A DNA stretch of 23,893 bases from CAZUDO01 sp964618895 (GTDB taxonomy: Bacteria > Desulfobacterota > Binatia > DP-6): NCBI GenBank assembly GCA_964618895.1, contig CAZUDO010000024.1:1-23893 (forward strand), written 5' to 3'. Below the pieces are notes generated by a model. It was not told where the DNA came from. It ran no database searches and saw only the letters and a list, made by a program, of their open reading frames with translations. Position 1 is the first letter of the stretch. Each line of letters begins with the position of its first letter. Below, in pieces: positions 15,968 through 23,772 of this stretch. The translations under genes were made by a program, and so were the position numbers.

Positions 15968-17140
15968 ATGCAGAGGATGCTGTGCCGAGTCGAGTTGGTC
16001 GGGAGCGTCCTTATCGGCTCGGGCGCCTCCGCGCTCGAGGTCACCGGGAACTGGTCGATCACGGGCGCGTCCGTCTCCGGGATCTCCGCCGTCAGCGTCG
16101 TGCACAGCGGCACCACGCTGACCGCCTGCGTCTCCGGCGCCGGCACCGTGGCGACCGGAACGGTCAGCAGCGCGACCGGGGCCTTTACGCTGACGTTCGA
16201 CACGAACGTCGTCACGAGCGGCGAGTTCGGGCTCTGCAGCCTCGTCTGGACGGGGACGTTCGCGCCCGACGGCAGCAGCCTGTCCGGGAACGAGACGGAC
16301 TCGTCCGGCTACTTTTTCCCCGGCTTCCCGTGTTGCCTGCCCGCGCAGACACGCGCGATCACCGGCACGCGGGTCGCGACCGCGGTCAGCTGCTGCGGCA
16401 ACGGCATCGTCGAGGCCGGCGAGCAGTGCGATACCCCGCCCAACGGCGGGCAGAATTGCTGCTCCACCCAGTGCACCCACGCGCCCGCCGGAACGTTCTG
16501 CGGCGCGATCGATCAGTGCCACCTGAAGGAGTGCGACAGCCAGGGCACCTGCCTGCCGCTCCCGCCGGCCGACTGCGGCCCGTGCTACGGCTGCGATCCC
16601 GTGCAGGGATGCATGGCGGCGATCCGGAACGATTGCCGCGTCGGCGGCTCCGGTACCCGGGCGAGCGTCAAGCGGCCGACCACATCGTCGCCGTCGGTGC
16701 TCGACTGGACCTGGCGCGAGGGCGCCGGCCCGGAGACGACGCTGGCGGATTTCCGCGATCCGCTCACCGCGACCTCGTACGAGTTCTGCGTCTTCACCTA
16801 CGACCTCATCCCGTCCGGGTTCCCGCGCTATGTCGTCCTGATCGCTCCCGATCAGGACTGCGTCGACCGCTCATGCTGGAAGCCACGAACCGACGGGTTC
16901 CGGTACACGAGCCGCCCCGCCACGCCGAACGGCGTGAAGAGCGTGCTGCTTCGCGCCCGCCCCGAGCGACGGTCGGTCCTGACAATGAAGGGTCGCGGCG
17001 TGTCGCTCTACCCGCCCTTGCCGGACCCGGTCGTCGTCCAGCTCTCGACGCGCGACGCCGGCCCGTCGCAGTGTTGGAGCAGCACGTTCACGAGCCCGTC
17101 GCAGAACGGGCCCGAGCGTTACCTGGCGACCACCCCGTAG
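15968..17140 (+). CDS. Secreted Cys-rich protein with CGNG...GEQCD repeat
   Basis: From the ATG at 15968 the product is 390 residues. The first about 22 residues (VELVGSVLIGSGASA) form a short, weak signal peptide; an ATG at 15977 is an alternative start. A beta-rich, Ser/Thr/Gly-rich region (about 25-135) follows. A cysteine-rich block (about 142-220) begins CCGNGIVEAGEQCD, the pattern of the myxobacterial Cys-rich repeat family, and continues with many closely spaced cysteines. The C-terminal about 150 residues (DPLTATSYEFCVFTYDL, then RYTSRPATPNGVKSVLLRA and DPVVVQLSTRD) form a beta-rich domain that I associate with exported proteins of deltaproteobacterial or Binatota-type genomes. A cell-surface or extracellular structural or binding role is likely; no catalytic motif is seen. 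Confidence 0.75.
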   Translation: MQRMLCRVELVGSVLIGSGASALEVTGNWSITGASVSGISAVSVVHSGTTLTACVSGAGTVATGTVSSATGAFTLTFDTNVVTSGEFGLCSLVWTGTFAPDGSSLSGNETDSSGYFFPGFPCCLPAQTRAITGTRVATAVSCCGNGIVEAGEQCDTPPNGGQNCCSTQCTHAPAGTFCGAIDQCHLKECDSQGTCLPLPPADCGPCYGCDPVQGCMAAIRNDCRVGGSGTRASVKRPTTSSPSVLDWTWREGAGPETTLADFRDPLTATSYEFCVFTYDLIPSGFPRYVVLIAPDQDCVDRSCWKPRTDGFRYTSRPATPNGVKSVLLRARPERRSVLTMKGRGVSLYPPLPDPVVVQLSTRDAGPSQCWSSTFTSPSQNGPERYLATTP

Positions 17141-17303
17141 TGAACCCGCCGGCGACCAGTCACTTGACCCGTGCGGAGGTCCAGAGCGACCGGGACCTGC
17201 ACGTCATGACGGCGCGGGACTTCTTACCCTGCGCCTGTCCCAGCTTCGGGGGCCGATACTCGTACTGGGGGTCGATGGGGCCGTAGGGTCGCGCGTCCAA
17301 GGC

Positions 17304-17738
17304 TCACGACGGGGCGAGCACGCGCAATTCGAAGTCCGCATGGTGGTGGATGAGCCGAAAATCCGCTGCGTTGTAGGTGCAGAGCACCGCGCCGACCCGC
17401 CGGGCGCAGAGCGCAATCAGGATGTCGTTCACCAACGCGGGCAACTTGGAACGCCACCCGCGGCTCCGAACCCGGATGCTGGTGACGACATCCGCAGCCT
17501 GTTGCCAGTCGTCGAACGTGGGAGCGACCACGCGGCCGGTGGCCGCCATCGGGCGAACGAAGTCGCTCACCAGTCCCTGCGTACGACGATCGCGCGCATC
17601 GACGCGAAGCTCGTACGCAACGACGGCCGAGAGGTAGGTGAGAGGGAGGAGTGGCCAGAAGGTCTGCCGGAAGCGCGCCTGCTCGTGGACGGAGCCGACA
17701 GCCGCCAGGTAGACGTTCGTGTCGAGGAGGTACTTCAG
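17304..17738 (-). CDS. vapC: VapC-type PIN-domain ribonuclease toxin, apparent CTG start
   Basis: The 144-residue frame has the complete PIN signature: D6 in KYLLDTNVYL, E43 in AVVAYELRVDAR, D105 in LVNDILIALCARR and D126 in TYNAADFRLI. These form the Mg-binding active site of a VapC ribonuclease. There is no ATG, GTG or TTG in frame before LKYLLDTN; the only near-cognate start at the expected place is CTG at 17738-17736. It overlaps the antitoxin TGA as CTGA, exactly where ATGA is usual in vapBC operons. A later GTG (17570) would remove the first catalytic aspartate and is unlikely. The toxin may therefore be translated at low level by coupling to vapB, or it may be inactivated by a start-codon mutation. 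Confidence 0.88.
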   Translation of the reverse strand: MKYLLDTNVYLAAVGSVHEQARFRQTFWPLLPLTYLSAVVAYELRVDARDRRTQGLVSDFVRPMAATGRVVAPTFDDWQQAADVVTSIRVRSRGWRSKLPALVNDILIALCARRVGAVLCTYNAADFRLIHHHADFELRVLAPS

Positions 17739-17929
17739 CGGTACACCGTCCGAAAGCGGCCGGCCTTGAGCAAGGCGTCCAACGCGTCCGCGATCTCCCG
17801 ATCCTCGAGCGCCTTGCGCAGCGCGGTCTGGATCGCCTCAGTATCGGTCTTGGCGTGGTAGAGCCGGCGGACGCGATCGATCATGTCCCCGTCGAGGTTG
17901 TAGGTCTTCTTCCGTACCGCGCCCTTCAT
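17735..17929 (-). CDS. vapB: VapB-type ribbon-helix-helix antitoxin
   Basis: The 64-residue basic N-terminus (KGAVRKKTYNLDGDMIDRVRR) reads as a ribbon strand and first helix. It is followed by LYHAKTDTEAIQTALRKALE as the second helix, the order of MetJ/Arc-type DNA-binding antitoxins. The C-terminal tail (DALDALLKAGRFRTVYR) is the probable toxin-binding part. It would neutralise the downstream VapC and repress its own promoter. The ATG at 17929 is preceded by GGAGGTTCGTGA, a strong Shine-Dalgarno at normal spacing. The stop overlaps the proposed toxin start by four bases. The family call combines this pattern with the neighbouring PIN protein. Confidence 0.85.
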   Translation of the reverse strand: MKGAVRKKTYNLDGDMIDRVRRLYHAKTDTEAIQTALRKALEDREIADALDALLKAGRFRTVYR

Positions 17930-17939
17930 TCACGAACCT

Positions 17940-17980
17940 CCATCCATACGATACGGATGGGCTAGCAGTCCGATACAGAT
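17940..17980 (-). promoter_or_regulatory. Candidate vapBC operator: repeated CGATACRGAT and imperfect palindrome
   Basis: Just upstream of the vapB Shine-Dalgarno, CGATACGGAT (17949-17958) and CGATACAGAT (17971-17980) form a direct repeat with starts 22 bases apart, about two helical turns. The first copy is also part of an imperfect palindrome, ATCCaTAcgaTAcGGAT (17942-17958). Such paired short sites are what a ribbon-helix-helix antitoxin dimer typically binds for autoregulation. The binding role is inferred; only the repeat is seen. Confidence 0.45.
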
Positions 17981-17985
17981 CACGC

Positions 17986-18365
17986 AAGCCTGGCGGCGCC
18001 GCGGCGTCGGTCGGCTACGCCACGCCCATCGTCCTACCGCCTGCGGCATCGGCGGCGTCTAGGCATGCGACGTGCCTGGTCGTGGGCTTCGGATGCTCGT
18101 TCGAATGATGGTTCATTCTCGAAAGAGCGGAACGGGATACGGACACATGCGTCAAGTTCACGACTGGGGCGTCGATTGCCTACCCAAGCCAGACCGGCCA
18201 GCCTCCCCCCCATCGATGGACCCATGCGGCACCGTTCGAGTCCGTCGTCACCCTGCTGGTCGCGCAGCTCCGCGAGCGCGACGTCGCGACTCCGGCTTCG
18301 GCGCTCGTGCGTGCCAATTTCTGGGACGGGCGCGCAGACCCCCGCACCAGCTCGAACCGCGCGCG
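17986..18365. other. Gene-free stretch between vapB and the GMC gene
   Basis: Between the vapBC control region and the end of the GMC oxidoreductase gene I see no convincing coding sequence. Several ORFs cross it, but they are continuations of shadows of the GMC gene or lack any family pattern. It would contain the 3' untranslated region of the GMC transcript. I see no clear Rho-independent terminator, tRNA or repeat. Confidence 0.5.
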
Positions 18366-20195
18366 TCACCCCCCCGTCGTGCCCACGATCCCGTGCGCGA
18401 TCCGCAACGCCACCGCGACGATCGTGAGCGACGGGTTCCATCCCCCACCGGTCGGGAACACGCTGCCGTCGCAACAGTACAGGTTGTCGACGTCGTGAAA
18501 CCGGCCGTCGGCCCGCGTCACCGACGTGGCCGGGTCGGTCCCCATGCGCAGCGTGCCCTTCTGATGGCGCGAGGTCGGCGGGTCGCCGAAGAAGCTGTCG
18601 CAGGGCGCGACGAAGACGCGGTCGGTGCCGCAGTTGGCGATCACCTGCCGCATGACGGGGACGTAGAAGCGGCGCGTCTCCAGCTCGAAGAGGTGATTGT
18701 GGTAGGTGACCCGCGGCGCGGGGAGGCCGAACACGTCGCGCACCGTCGGGTCGAGGGTGACGTTGTTCTCGCGCTGCGGCGCATCCTCGCCCTGCATGAG
18801 CAGGCCGAACAGGTGCTGGCCGAGCGGCAGATCGCGAAGCGCGTTCTTCAGCTCGGCGCCGAGCTTCACCACCGGCAGCTGGCGCGTGTACACGTCGCCG
18901 TCCTCGGTGATGGGCAGGCCCTGCGGGGCCGCGAACTCGCACACGCCCCCCATGTAGGCGCGCGCGCCGGCCCCCGTGTCGACGACGCGGATCTCCGCCC
19001 CGCCGCGCTCGACGCCGCGGAAGTCGGCGATGCCGCTGGTCACGGCCTGGCCGCGGTTGCCGTGCACGCGGCGCGGGAAGAAGCCGTTCACGTTGGTCTG
19101 AAAGTGGAACATCAGGTTCTGTCCCACCTGCCCGCTCGCGTTGCCGAGCGCCGCCCCGCCCGGCGTGGGCGACAGGAGACAGAGGCGCGGCGACTCGATG
19201 GCCGAGGCGGCGAGCACGTAGGCATCCGCCGACGCCGTCCGCCGCTCGCCGGCGCCGTCGACGTACTCGACCGCGGTGACGTGCCCGCCGTCGTTCACCA
19301 ACCGGGTGACGTGGCAGTGGTAGCGCAGCTGGCAGTTCCGGCTGAGGAGGGCCCGCCGCAGCGTGGTGACGGCCGGCGAGCCCTTGGCATGGATGGGACA
19401 GCCGAAGCCGCTGCACGGCCCGCACTGGTTGCACGGCGGCCGCTGCAACTCGCGCTCGGCCGGGTAGAAGCGCGACGTGATCGATGACGGGTACTTGTGT
19501 GGCGCCAGCGGACCACCCAGGAACGTCGTCTTGCCCGCCCCCTCGCGCAGGATGACCGACAGGTACATGTCCTCGTGCGCCGGCATCGGGTACGGCGCCG
19601 AGCGCGGCGGCGCGAACGGGTTCGAGTCGTCGCCGGCGACGCCGATCAGGCGCTCGGCCTCGACGTAGCTCGGCTCCAGATCGACGTACGCGAACGGCCA
19701 GTCGGCCCAGTTGGCGCTGGCCGCGTCGCCGAAGAACCCCGGCACCTCGAGCGTGGGGTGGCGGTCCTTGGCGCGCTGCATGGCCGAGACCATCTCGAAG
19801 TCGACGCCGGTGAAGCGCGGCACCTTCATATCGGCGTGCGACCAGGCACCACCGACGCACTTCGGCAGCAGGTTCACGTCGGGGTGGATGTGGGCGGTCT
19901 GGCTCGCGTCGGTGCGGAAGGTGCGCGGCTCCAGGTCGGGAAACGGGCTGATGTAGTTGCGCACGCCGTACTTCAGCTCGTCGTTGCTGTGCAGGCCGGG
20001 CTTGAGCGGTCCGCGTGCGTCCAGGTCCGGGAACGGGTTCGGGCCGGCCTCGAGCACCAGCACCGTCTTGCCCGCCGCCGCCAGCACATGCGCCGCCGCG
20101 CCGCCGCCCGCGCCGCTGCCGATGACGCAGAAGTCGAAGCGCGTGAGCGCACGGTTGCCGAGGACCTCGTTTTGGGAGCGCCTGCGACGAGCCAT
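18366..20195 (-). CDS. GMC-family FAD oxidoreductase with four-cysteine motif
   Basis: The 609-residue protein has the N-terminal FAD-binding loop GSGAGGG at 26-32 followed by VLVLEAGPNP, and the GMC C-terminal domain with H544 in RHQKGTLRMG and the closing SVFPTGGGWNPSLTI block. CNQCGPCSGFGCP supplies C255, C258, C261 and C266, a tight CxxCxxCxxxxC arrangement seen in the membrane-associated alcohol/gluconate-dehydrogenase branch and possibly holding a 3Fe-4S or similar cluster (inference). The protein has no signal of its own; it begins MARRRRSQNE. The partner gene ends one base before this ATG (TGACATG), and that partner carries a TAT signal, so the pair is probably exported as a complex. 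It would oxidise an alcohol, sugar or sterol-like substrate and pass electrons to a cytochrome or quinone. I chose the ATG at 20195 because an upstream start would lie inside the partner gene. Confidence 0.92.
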   Translation of the reverse strand: MARRRRSQNEVLGNRALTRFDFCVIGSGAGGGAAAHVLAAAGKTVLVLEAGPNPFPDLDARGPLKPGLHSNDELKYGVRNYISPFPDLEPRTFRTDASQTAHIHPDVNLLPKCVGGAWSHADMKVPRFTGVDFEMVSAMQRAKDRHPTLEVPGFFGDAASANWADWPFAYVDLEPSYVEAERLIGVAGDDSNPFAPPRSAPYPMPAHEDMYLSVILREGAGKTTFLGGPLAPHKYPSSITSRFYPAERELQRPPCNQCGPCSGFGCPIHAKGSPAVTTLRRALLSRNCQLRYHCHVTRLVNDGGHVTAVEYVDGAGERRTASADAYVLAASAIESPRLCLLSPTPGGAALGNASGQVGQNLMFHFQTNVNGFFPRRVHGNRGQAVTSGIADFRGVERGGAEIRVVDTGAGARAYMGGVCEFAAPQGLPITEDGDVYTRQLPVVKLGAELKNALRDLPLGQHLFGLLMQGEDAPQRENNVTLDPTVRDVFGLPAPRVTYHNHLFELETRRFYVPVMRQVIANCGTDRVFVAPCDSFFGDPPTSRHQKGTLRMGTDPATSVTRADGRFHDVDNLYCCDGSVFPTGGGWNPSLTIVAVALRIAHGIVGTTGG

Positions 20196-20196
20196 G

Positions 20197-21231
20197 TCAG
20201 CACCCGTCCGGGATGAAGCTGGCACCGAGGACGATGCTGCGCTGAATCAAGTCGGCCTCCGCAGACAGCGGCTTGGCGCCGTTCACCTCGTCCGGATCCG
20301 GGGTCGAGAGCGGATGGTCGGCGCGCTCGCGGTAGGCGTCGTCGCGACGCGAGTAGAGCGCGTAGCCGAGCGGCTGGCTGTCGCCTTCAAGGCCGATCAG
20401 CCGCCAGCCCCGCCCGCCGCGGTTACCGCCGTATTCCGGCACCGAGAAGGCGCCTTCGAGCGTGTGCTGGATGACGAGGTCGATGAACGTCTTGTCGTCG
20501 CGGCGCGCGTCCTTCGGGAAGGCCGGAACGGGTCCCGGGTTGAACGTCCCGCCGGCCGCGTACACCACGTCGGCTCTGGCCGCGGCGTCGAGCGCGAGAA
20601 AGGACTTACCCGTCCGCGTGCGGCTGAGCGCGTCCAACTGCTGCAGGCCGGTCCGGTAGCTGTCGCGCAACCCGACCAGCGGCCCGCCGAGCTGCGCATC
20701 GAGCGGCGCCACCACCGCCTGCTCCGCCGCGGGGAGTCCGGCGGTACCCACCAGCTGCCAGCGCCAGTAGAGGCTCTGCAGACGACTCGGGGGAATGAAG
20801 CGCTTGAGGGCGTTCTTCGGCCGGCGGCGCGACGGCGTCCCGGTGGCGTAGTTGATGAACGGATTCCGGTTGCTGAACGGGCCGCCGGCGTAGAGCCGCG
20901 GCACCCGCTCCTCGAACGCGGTCAGGAAGCGCTCGATGTAGGTGACGACGCCCAGGTCGGTGGCACCGGGGTCGGCGTCGGACGGCAGGATGGTATCGAC
21001 GAGCGCTTCCAGTGTCCGGCGTTCGGTGGGGGTGAAGAACCGGCCCCGCGCGCGCGCCCACACCCGCTCGACGCGCGTCCACGGCGCGCACAGGAGCACG
21101 GTCGCGGCGCCGGCGGCTTTCAGGAACTGGCGCCGGCTGAGCAGGATGCGGATGGCGCCCGCCGGCGTAGGCGGCGGCAGCGGCGGGAGCGGGGCGACGC
21201 GGGAGAGATCGGGCAGGCGGAGCCGACTCAT
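20197..21231 (-). CDS. Gluconate 2-dehydrogenase subunit 3-family protein with TAT signal
   Basis: The 344-residue protein carries a twin-arginine signal, SRRQFLKAAGAATVLLCAP at 32-50, inside an unusually long n-region (about 30 proline-rich residues). The segment FTPTERRTLEALVDTILPSDADPGA at about 66-90 is the classic opening of gluconate dehydrogenase subunit 3-like proteins. The rest is alpha-helical and ends near the GMC start. Family knowledge is that this small subunit accompanies a GMC flavoprotein and often provides the TAT export signal for both. The 1-base gap to the GMC gene supports a stoichiometric complex. A cytochrome c subunit, often the third partner, is not found here. The ATG at 21231 is the first start; the Shine-Dalgarno is weak. 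Confidence 0.88.
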   Translation of the reverse strand: MSRLRLPDLSRVAPLPPLPPPTPAGAIRILLSRRQFLKAAGAATVLLCAPWTRVERVWARARGRFFTPTERRTLEALVDTILPSDADPGATDLGVVTYIERFLTAFEERVPRLYAGGPFSNRNPFINYATGTPSRRRPKNALKRFIPPSRLQSLYWRWQLVGTAGLPAAEQAVVAPLDAQLGGPLVGLRDSYRTGLQQLDALSRTRTGKSFLALDAAARADVVYAAGGTFNPGPVPAFPKDARRDDKTFIDLVIQHTLEGAFSVPEYGGNRGGRGWRLIGLEGDSQPLGYALYSRRDDAYRERADHPLSTPDPDEVNGAKPLSAEADLIQRSIVLGASFIPDGC

Positions 21232-21470
21232 ACCGGGGGCTCTAGCCAGGGGCGCGGTCTGGCGTCAAGGCGGCGCGGGAACCTCCGCCACCGGCACGCA
21301 AGGTCAGCTCGCCTTCCGCCGCAGCCTTCAGCACCCCTGCTGACGGTGCCGGTTGGCAAGCGAGGCTCGGGATGGAAGCCATGACGGCCTCCGTTCTTGG
21401 CAAGAGGCTTGGAGGTTGCCCCGAGGTGTGAGGACATGGGAGATTCCCGAAGGTGGGTCGTGGTTCATGC
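21232..21470. other. Intergenic region with divergent promoters
   Basis: This 239-base gap separates the leftward subunit-3 gene from the rightward lipoprotein hydrolase. It must hold both promoters. An open minus frame crosses it without a recognisable family pattern and I do not call it. I see no strong palindrome or sigma-70 match. Confidence 0.5.
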
Positions 21471-23330
21471 ATGGGACGACTCGTCGTGCTCGGCGCGCTC
21501 TGCGTGACCCTGGCAGCCTGCGCTGGTCCGGTGCGCGGGGTCCGGGTCGATCGCACGAGTGCCCACCGCGACCTCTCCCGAAGCGCCATCACCACGGGTG
21601 AGCCGAGCTGGCCGACCCGTGACGTGCTCTTCGAGCTGGGCCTCTTCGAAACGTACGGCGAGCGCCCCGAGATGGCCATTGCCGACCTGCATCGAGCCAT
21701 GGTCGCCGCGGGGGGGGATCCGGACCTCCTCTTCGCCCTGGCGGAACTGTCATTCCTCCATGGCGACGCAGTCGGGAAGCCCGCGTACCAGCTGGCGGCA
21801 GTCGTCTACGCGTATGCCTTCCTCTTCCCCGAAGGCGGGGGGCAGGCCCCGGGACCGTTCGACCCTCGCTTCCGGATCGCGGCCGACCTGTACAACTGGG
21901 GGCTGACGACGGCCTTCGCCTCGGAGGACGGCTCCGAGGTCCTCCCGCGTGGCGGTACCTTCGAGCTACCCTTCGGGCGGATTGAGATCGCCTTCGATCC
22001 GATCGACCTGCGCGCTGGGGACCGCGAGCTGTATCGATTCATCCCCGTCGCGGAGCTCGAGGTGCACGGTCTGGCGATGCGATATCGCTGGTCGGGCATC
22101 GGCGCGCCGCTTGCCGCCTCCACGAGGCCCATCGACGCCTCGAATCCCAGTCGGGACATGGTGGCGCCGAGGCTTCAGGTGCCGGTGACCGCGTTGCTCC
22201 GCATTGCCGACGCCCGGCACGCCCTCGTGCAGGGGCAACCGCTCACGGGGACGCTGGAGTTACACCTGGCCTGGGACGCCGAGTCGGTGTCGATCGCGGG
22301 CACGCAGGTGCCGCTCGAGAGCGAGCCGACCGCAGCGCTGGCGCTCACATTCACCGGCGTACCGGTCATCCAGCTCGAGATGTTCGGGCTCCTGGGCCGC
22401 CTCACCGGGGTCATGCGGGAGCGGCCCCCGCTCGTCTCTGCCACGCCATACCAACCCGGGCTCATCCCCGTGGTCTTCGTGCACGGCACGGCATCGAGCC
22501 CGGTCCGCTGGTTGGAGATGTACAACCGCCTCCTGGCCGATCCGGAGATCCGCAGCCGATTCCAGTTCTGGTTCTTCCAGTACGACTCCGGCAACCCCAT
22601 CGCGCTGTCGGCACTCCGCTTGCGCGAGGCCCTGGCCGCGGCCGTGGCGCGGCTCGACCCCGAGAGCAAGGACCCGGCTCTGCGCCGGATGGTGCTGATC
22701 GGGCACAGCCAGGGGGGCCTGCTCGTCAAGATGCAGGTCATCAACAGCGGCGATCGAATCTGGAACGCGGTCAGCCGCAAACCGTTCGATCAGGTGCAGC
22801 TGTCCGACGAGACCCGCGACCTGTTCCGGCGCGGGATGTTCGTCGAGCCGGTGGCCGAAGTGTCTCGCGTGGTGTTCATCTGTACGCCGCAGCGCGGAAG
22901 CTTCGTGGCGGGGCGCACTATCATCGCGAACCTCACGCGGAAGCTCCTGGTCCTGCCCTTCACCCTCACCGGGGTGGCGGCGGACGTAGCCCGGAACCGG
23001 GACGCGGCCGTGGCCGGCGCGTTCGTCCCGTCGGCCGTCGACAACATGTCGCCGCGGCACCCCTTCATCCGGGCCCTGCAGGAGATCCCCGTTGCGCCGT
23101 CCGTCAAAGCCCACTCCATCATCGCGGTCGAGGGGGACGGCCCGGTCGAGTCGGGCAACGACGGCGTGGTGGAGTACTCGAGCGCCCATATCGATGGGGT
23201 CGAGTCCGAGCTGATCGTGAAGTCGAGCCATTCCACGCAGGGAAATCCCCACACCATCCAAGAAGTGCGCCGTATTCTCCGGCTGCACGTGGGTCTGGAG
23301 CCAGGCGCGGGGCCGCTCGAGACCCGATGA
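21471..23330 (+). CDS. Alpha/beta-hydrolase (lipase-like) lipoprotein
   Basis: The 619-residue product starts MGRLVVLGALCVTLAAC with a lipobox LAAC and lipid-attachment C17, so I prefer the ATG at 21471 to an in-frame GTG at 21453. An N-terminal helical region (about 45-150) is followed by a beta-rich middle domain (about 160-320). The catalytic alpha/beta-hydrolase domain starts with the oxyanion HGTASSPVRW (H338) and has the nucleophile elbow GHSQGG with S413. Probable Asp and His partners lie in SGNDGVVEYSSAHI and SSHSTQG near residues 565-590. The protein should be anchored in the inner or outer membrane and act on lipid esters; the substrate is unknown. Its TGA overlaps the start of the following membrane-protein gene by four bases. 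Confidence 0.9.
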   Translation: MGRLVVLGALCVTLAACAGPVRGVRVDRTSAHRDLSRSAITTGEPSWPTRDVLFELGLFETYGERPEMAIADLHRAMVAAGGDPDLLFALAELSFLHGDAVGKPAYQLAAVVYAYAFLFPEGGGQAPGPFDPRFRIAADLYNWGLTTAFASEDGSEVLPRGGTFELPFGRIEIAFDPIDLRAGDRELYRFIPVAELEVHGLAMRYRWSGIGAPLAASTRPIDASNPSRDMVAPRLQVPVTALLRIADARHALVQGQPLTGTLELHLAWDAESVSIAGTQVPLESEPTAALALTFTGVPVIQLEMFGLLGRLTGVMRERPPLVSATPYQPGLIPVVFVHGTASSPVRWLEMYNRLLADPEIRSRFQFWFFQYDSGNPIALSALRLREALAAAVARLDPESKDPALRRMVLIGHSQGGLLVKMQVINSGDRIWNAVSRKPFDQVQLSDETRDLFRRGMFVEPVAEVSRVVFICTPQRGSFVAGRTIIANLTRKLLVLPFTLTGVAADVARNRDAAVAGAFVPSAVDNMSPRHPFIRALQEIPVAPSVKAHSIIAVEGDGPVESGNDGVVEYSSAHIDGVESELIVKSSHSTQGNPHTIQEVRRILRLHVGLEPGAGPLETR

Positions 23331-23725
23331 GGAGCATGCCGCGATCCGCCAGAGAGACCGCGCGCTTCGAGCGACCCTATGCGTCGGGCTGGTTCGACCG
23401 CCTGACCGATTGGGTCGACCGGATGCCCGGCCCGAATGCCCTTTACTGTCTCGGACTGCTGGTCTTCCAGTTCGGTTACGTGACGGCGCTGCTGTGGTTC
23501 AATGGCAAGCTGCCGGTCGGCTCGATCGACTTGCGACTCGTCTTCGCGGTCGTCGTGACACCCTATCTCCTTTGGGCACGGTTCTACCTGGACCGCGTCG
23601 CTGCTGCGGCGCTGGATGCCTTTCGGCCCGTCCTCGCCGTCAGTGATGCTGAATTTCTGGGCTCATCGCGGGTTTGTGTGGGTAACCTGGCGGGGCCGAT
23701 CGATCGGAAACAGCTGGTAGCGTAG
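23327..23725 (+). CDS. Membrane protein, apparently truncated after two TM segments
   Basis: The 132-residue frame overlaps the hydrolase stop by ATGA, so it is probably co-translated. A cytoplasmic-looking N-terminus (ARFERPYASGWFDRLTDWVDR) is followed by two membrane helices (about 36-57 and 67-85). Residues about 86-110 (LDAFRPVLAVSDAEF) look like a conserved cytoplasmic segment that in my memory of such proteins is followed by more than a hundred further residues. Here it changes at about residue 111 (position 23657) to a Cys/Gly-containing tail unlike the rest, then stops at 23723. I read this as a gene interrupted by sequence coming from the right. No function is assigned. Confidence 0.7.
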   Translation: MRSMPRSARETARFERPYASGWFDRLTDWVDRMPGPNALYCLGLLVFQFGYVTALLWFNGKLPVGSIDLRLVFAVVVTPYLLWARFYLDRVAAAALDAFRPVLAVSDAEFLGSSRVCVGNLAGPIDRKQLVA

Positions 23726-23772
23726 GCCCAGCGGCTGTTGGCGGGGGCCCGCAAACTTGGCACGGTGTGCGG

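Noticed and set aside
14311..17286. A 991-codon open frame on the plus strand
   Set aside because: It runs antisense through the EthA-like gene and then out of frame through the secreted protein gene, with a His/Arg/Glu-rich composition typical of GC-rich shadow frames.
17141..17303. A minus-strand stretch reading PYGPIDPQYEYRPPKLGQAQ
   Set aside because: It looks protein-like for about 25 residues but has no good start, a different composition after that, and no family I can name.
17304..17570. VapC beginning at the GTG at 17570
   Set aside because: This start would drop the first 56 residues, including catalytic D6 and E43, which are present in the same frame upstream.
21242..21700. A minus-strand ORF crossing the intergenic region before the lipoprotein
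   Set aside because: It overlaps the lipoprotein start region, lacks a ribosome binding site and shows no family pattern.
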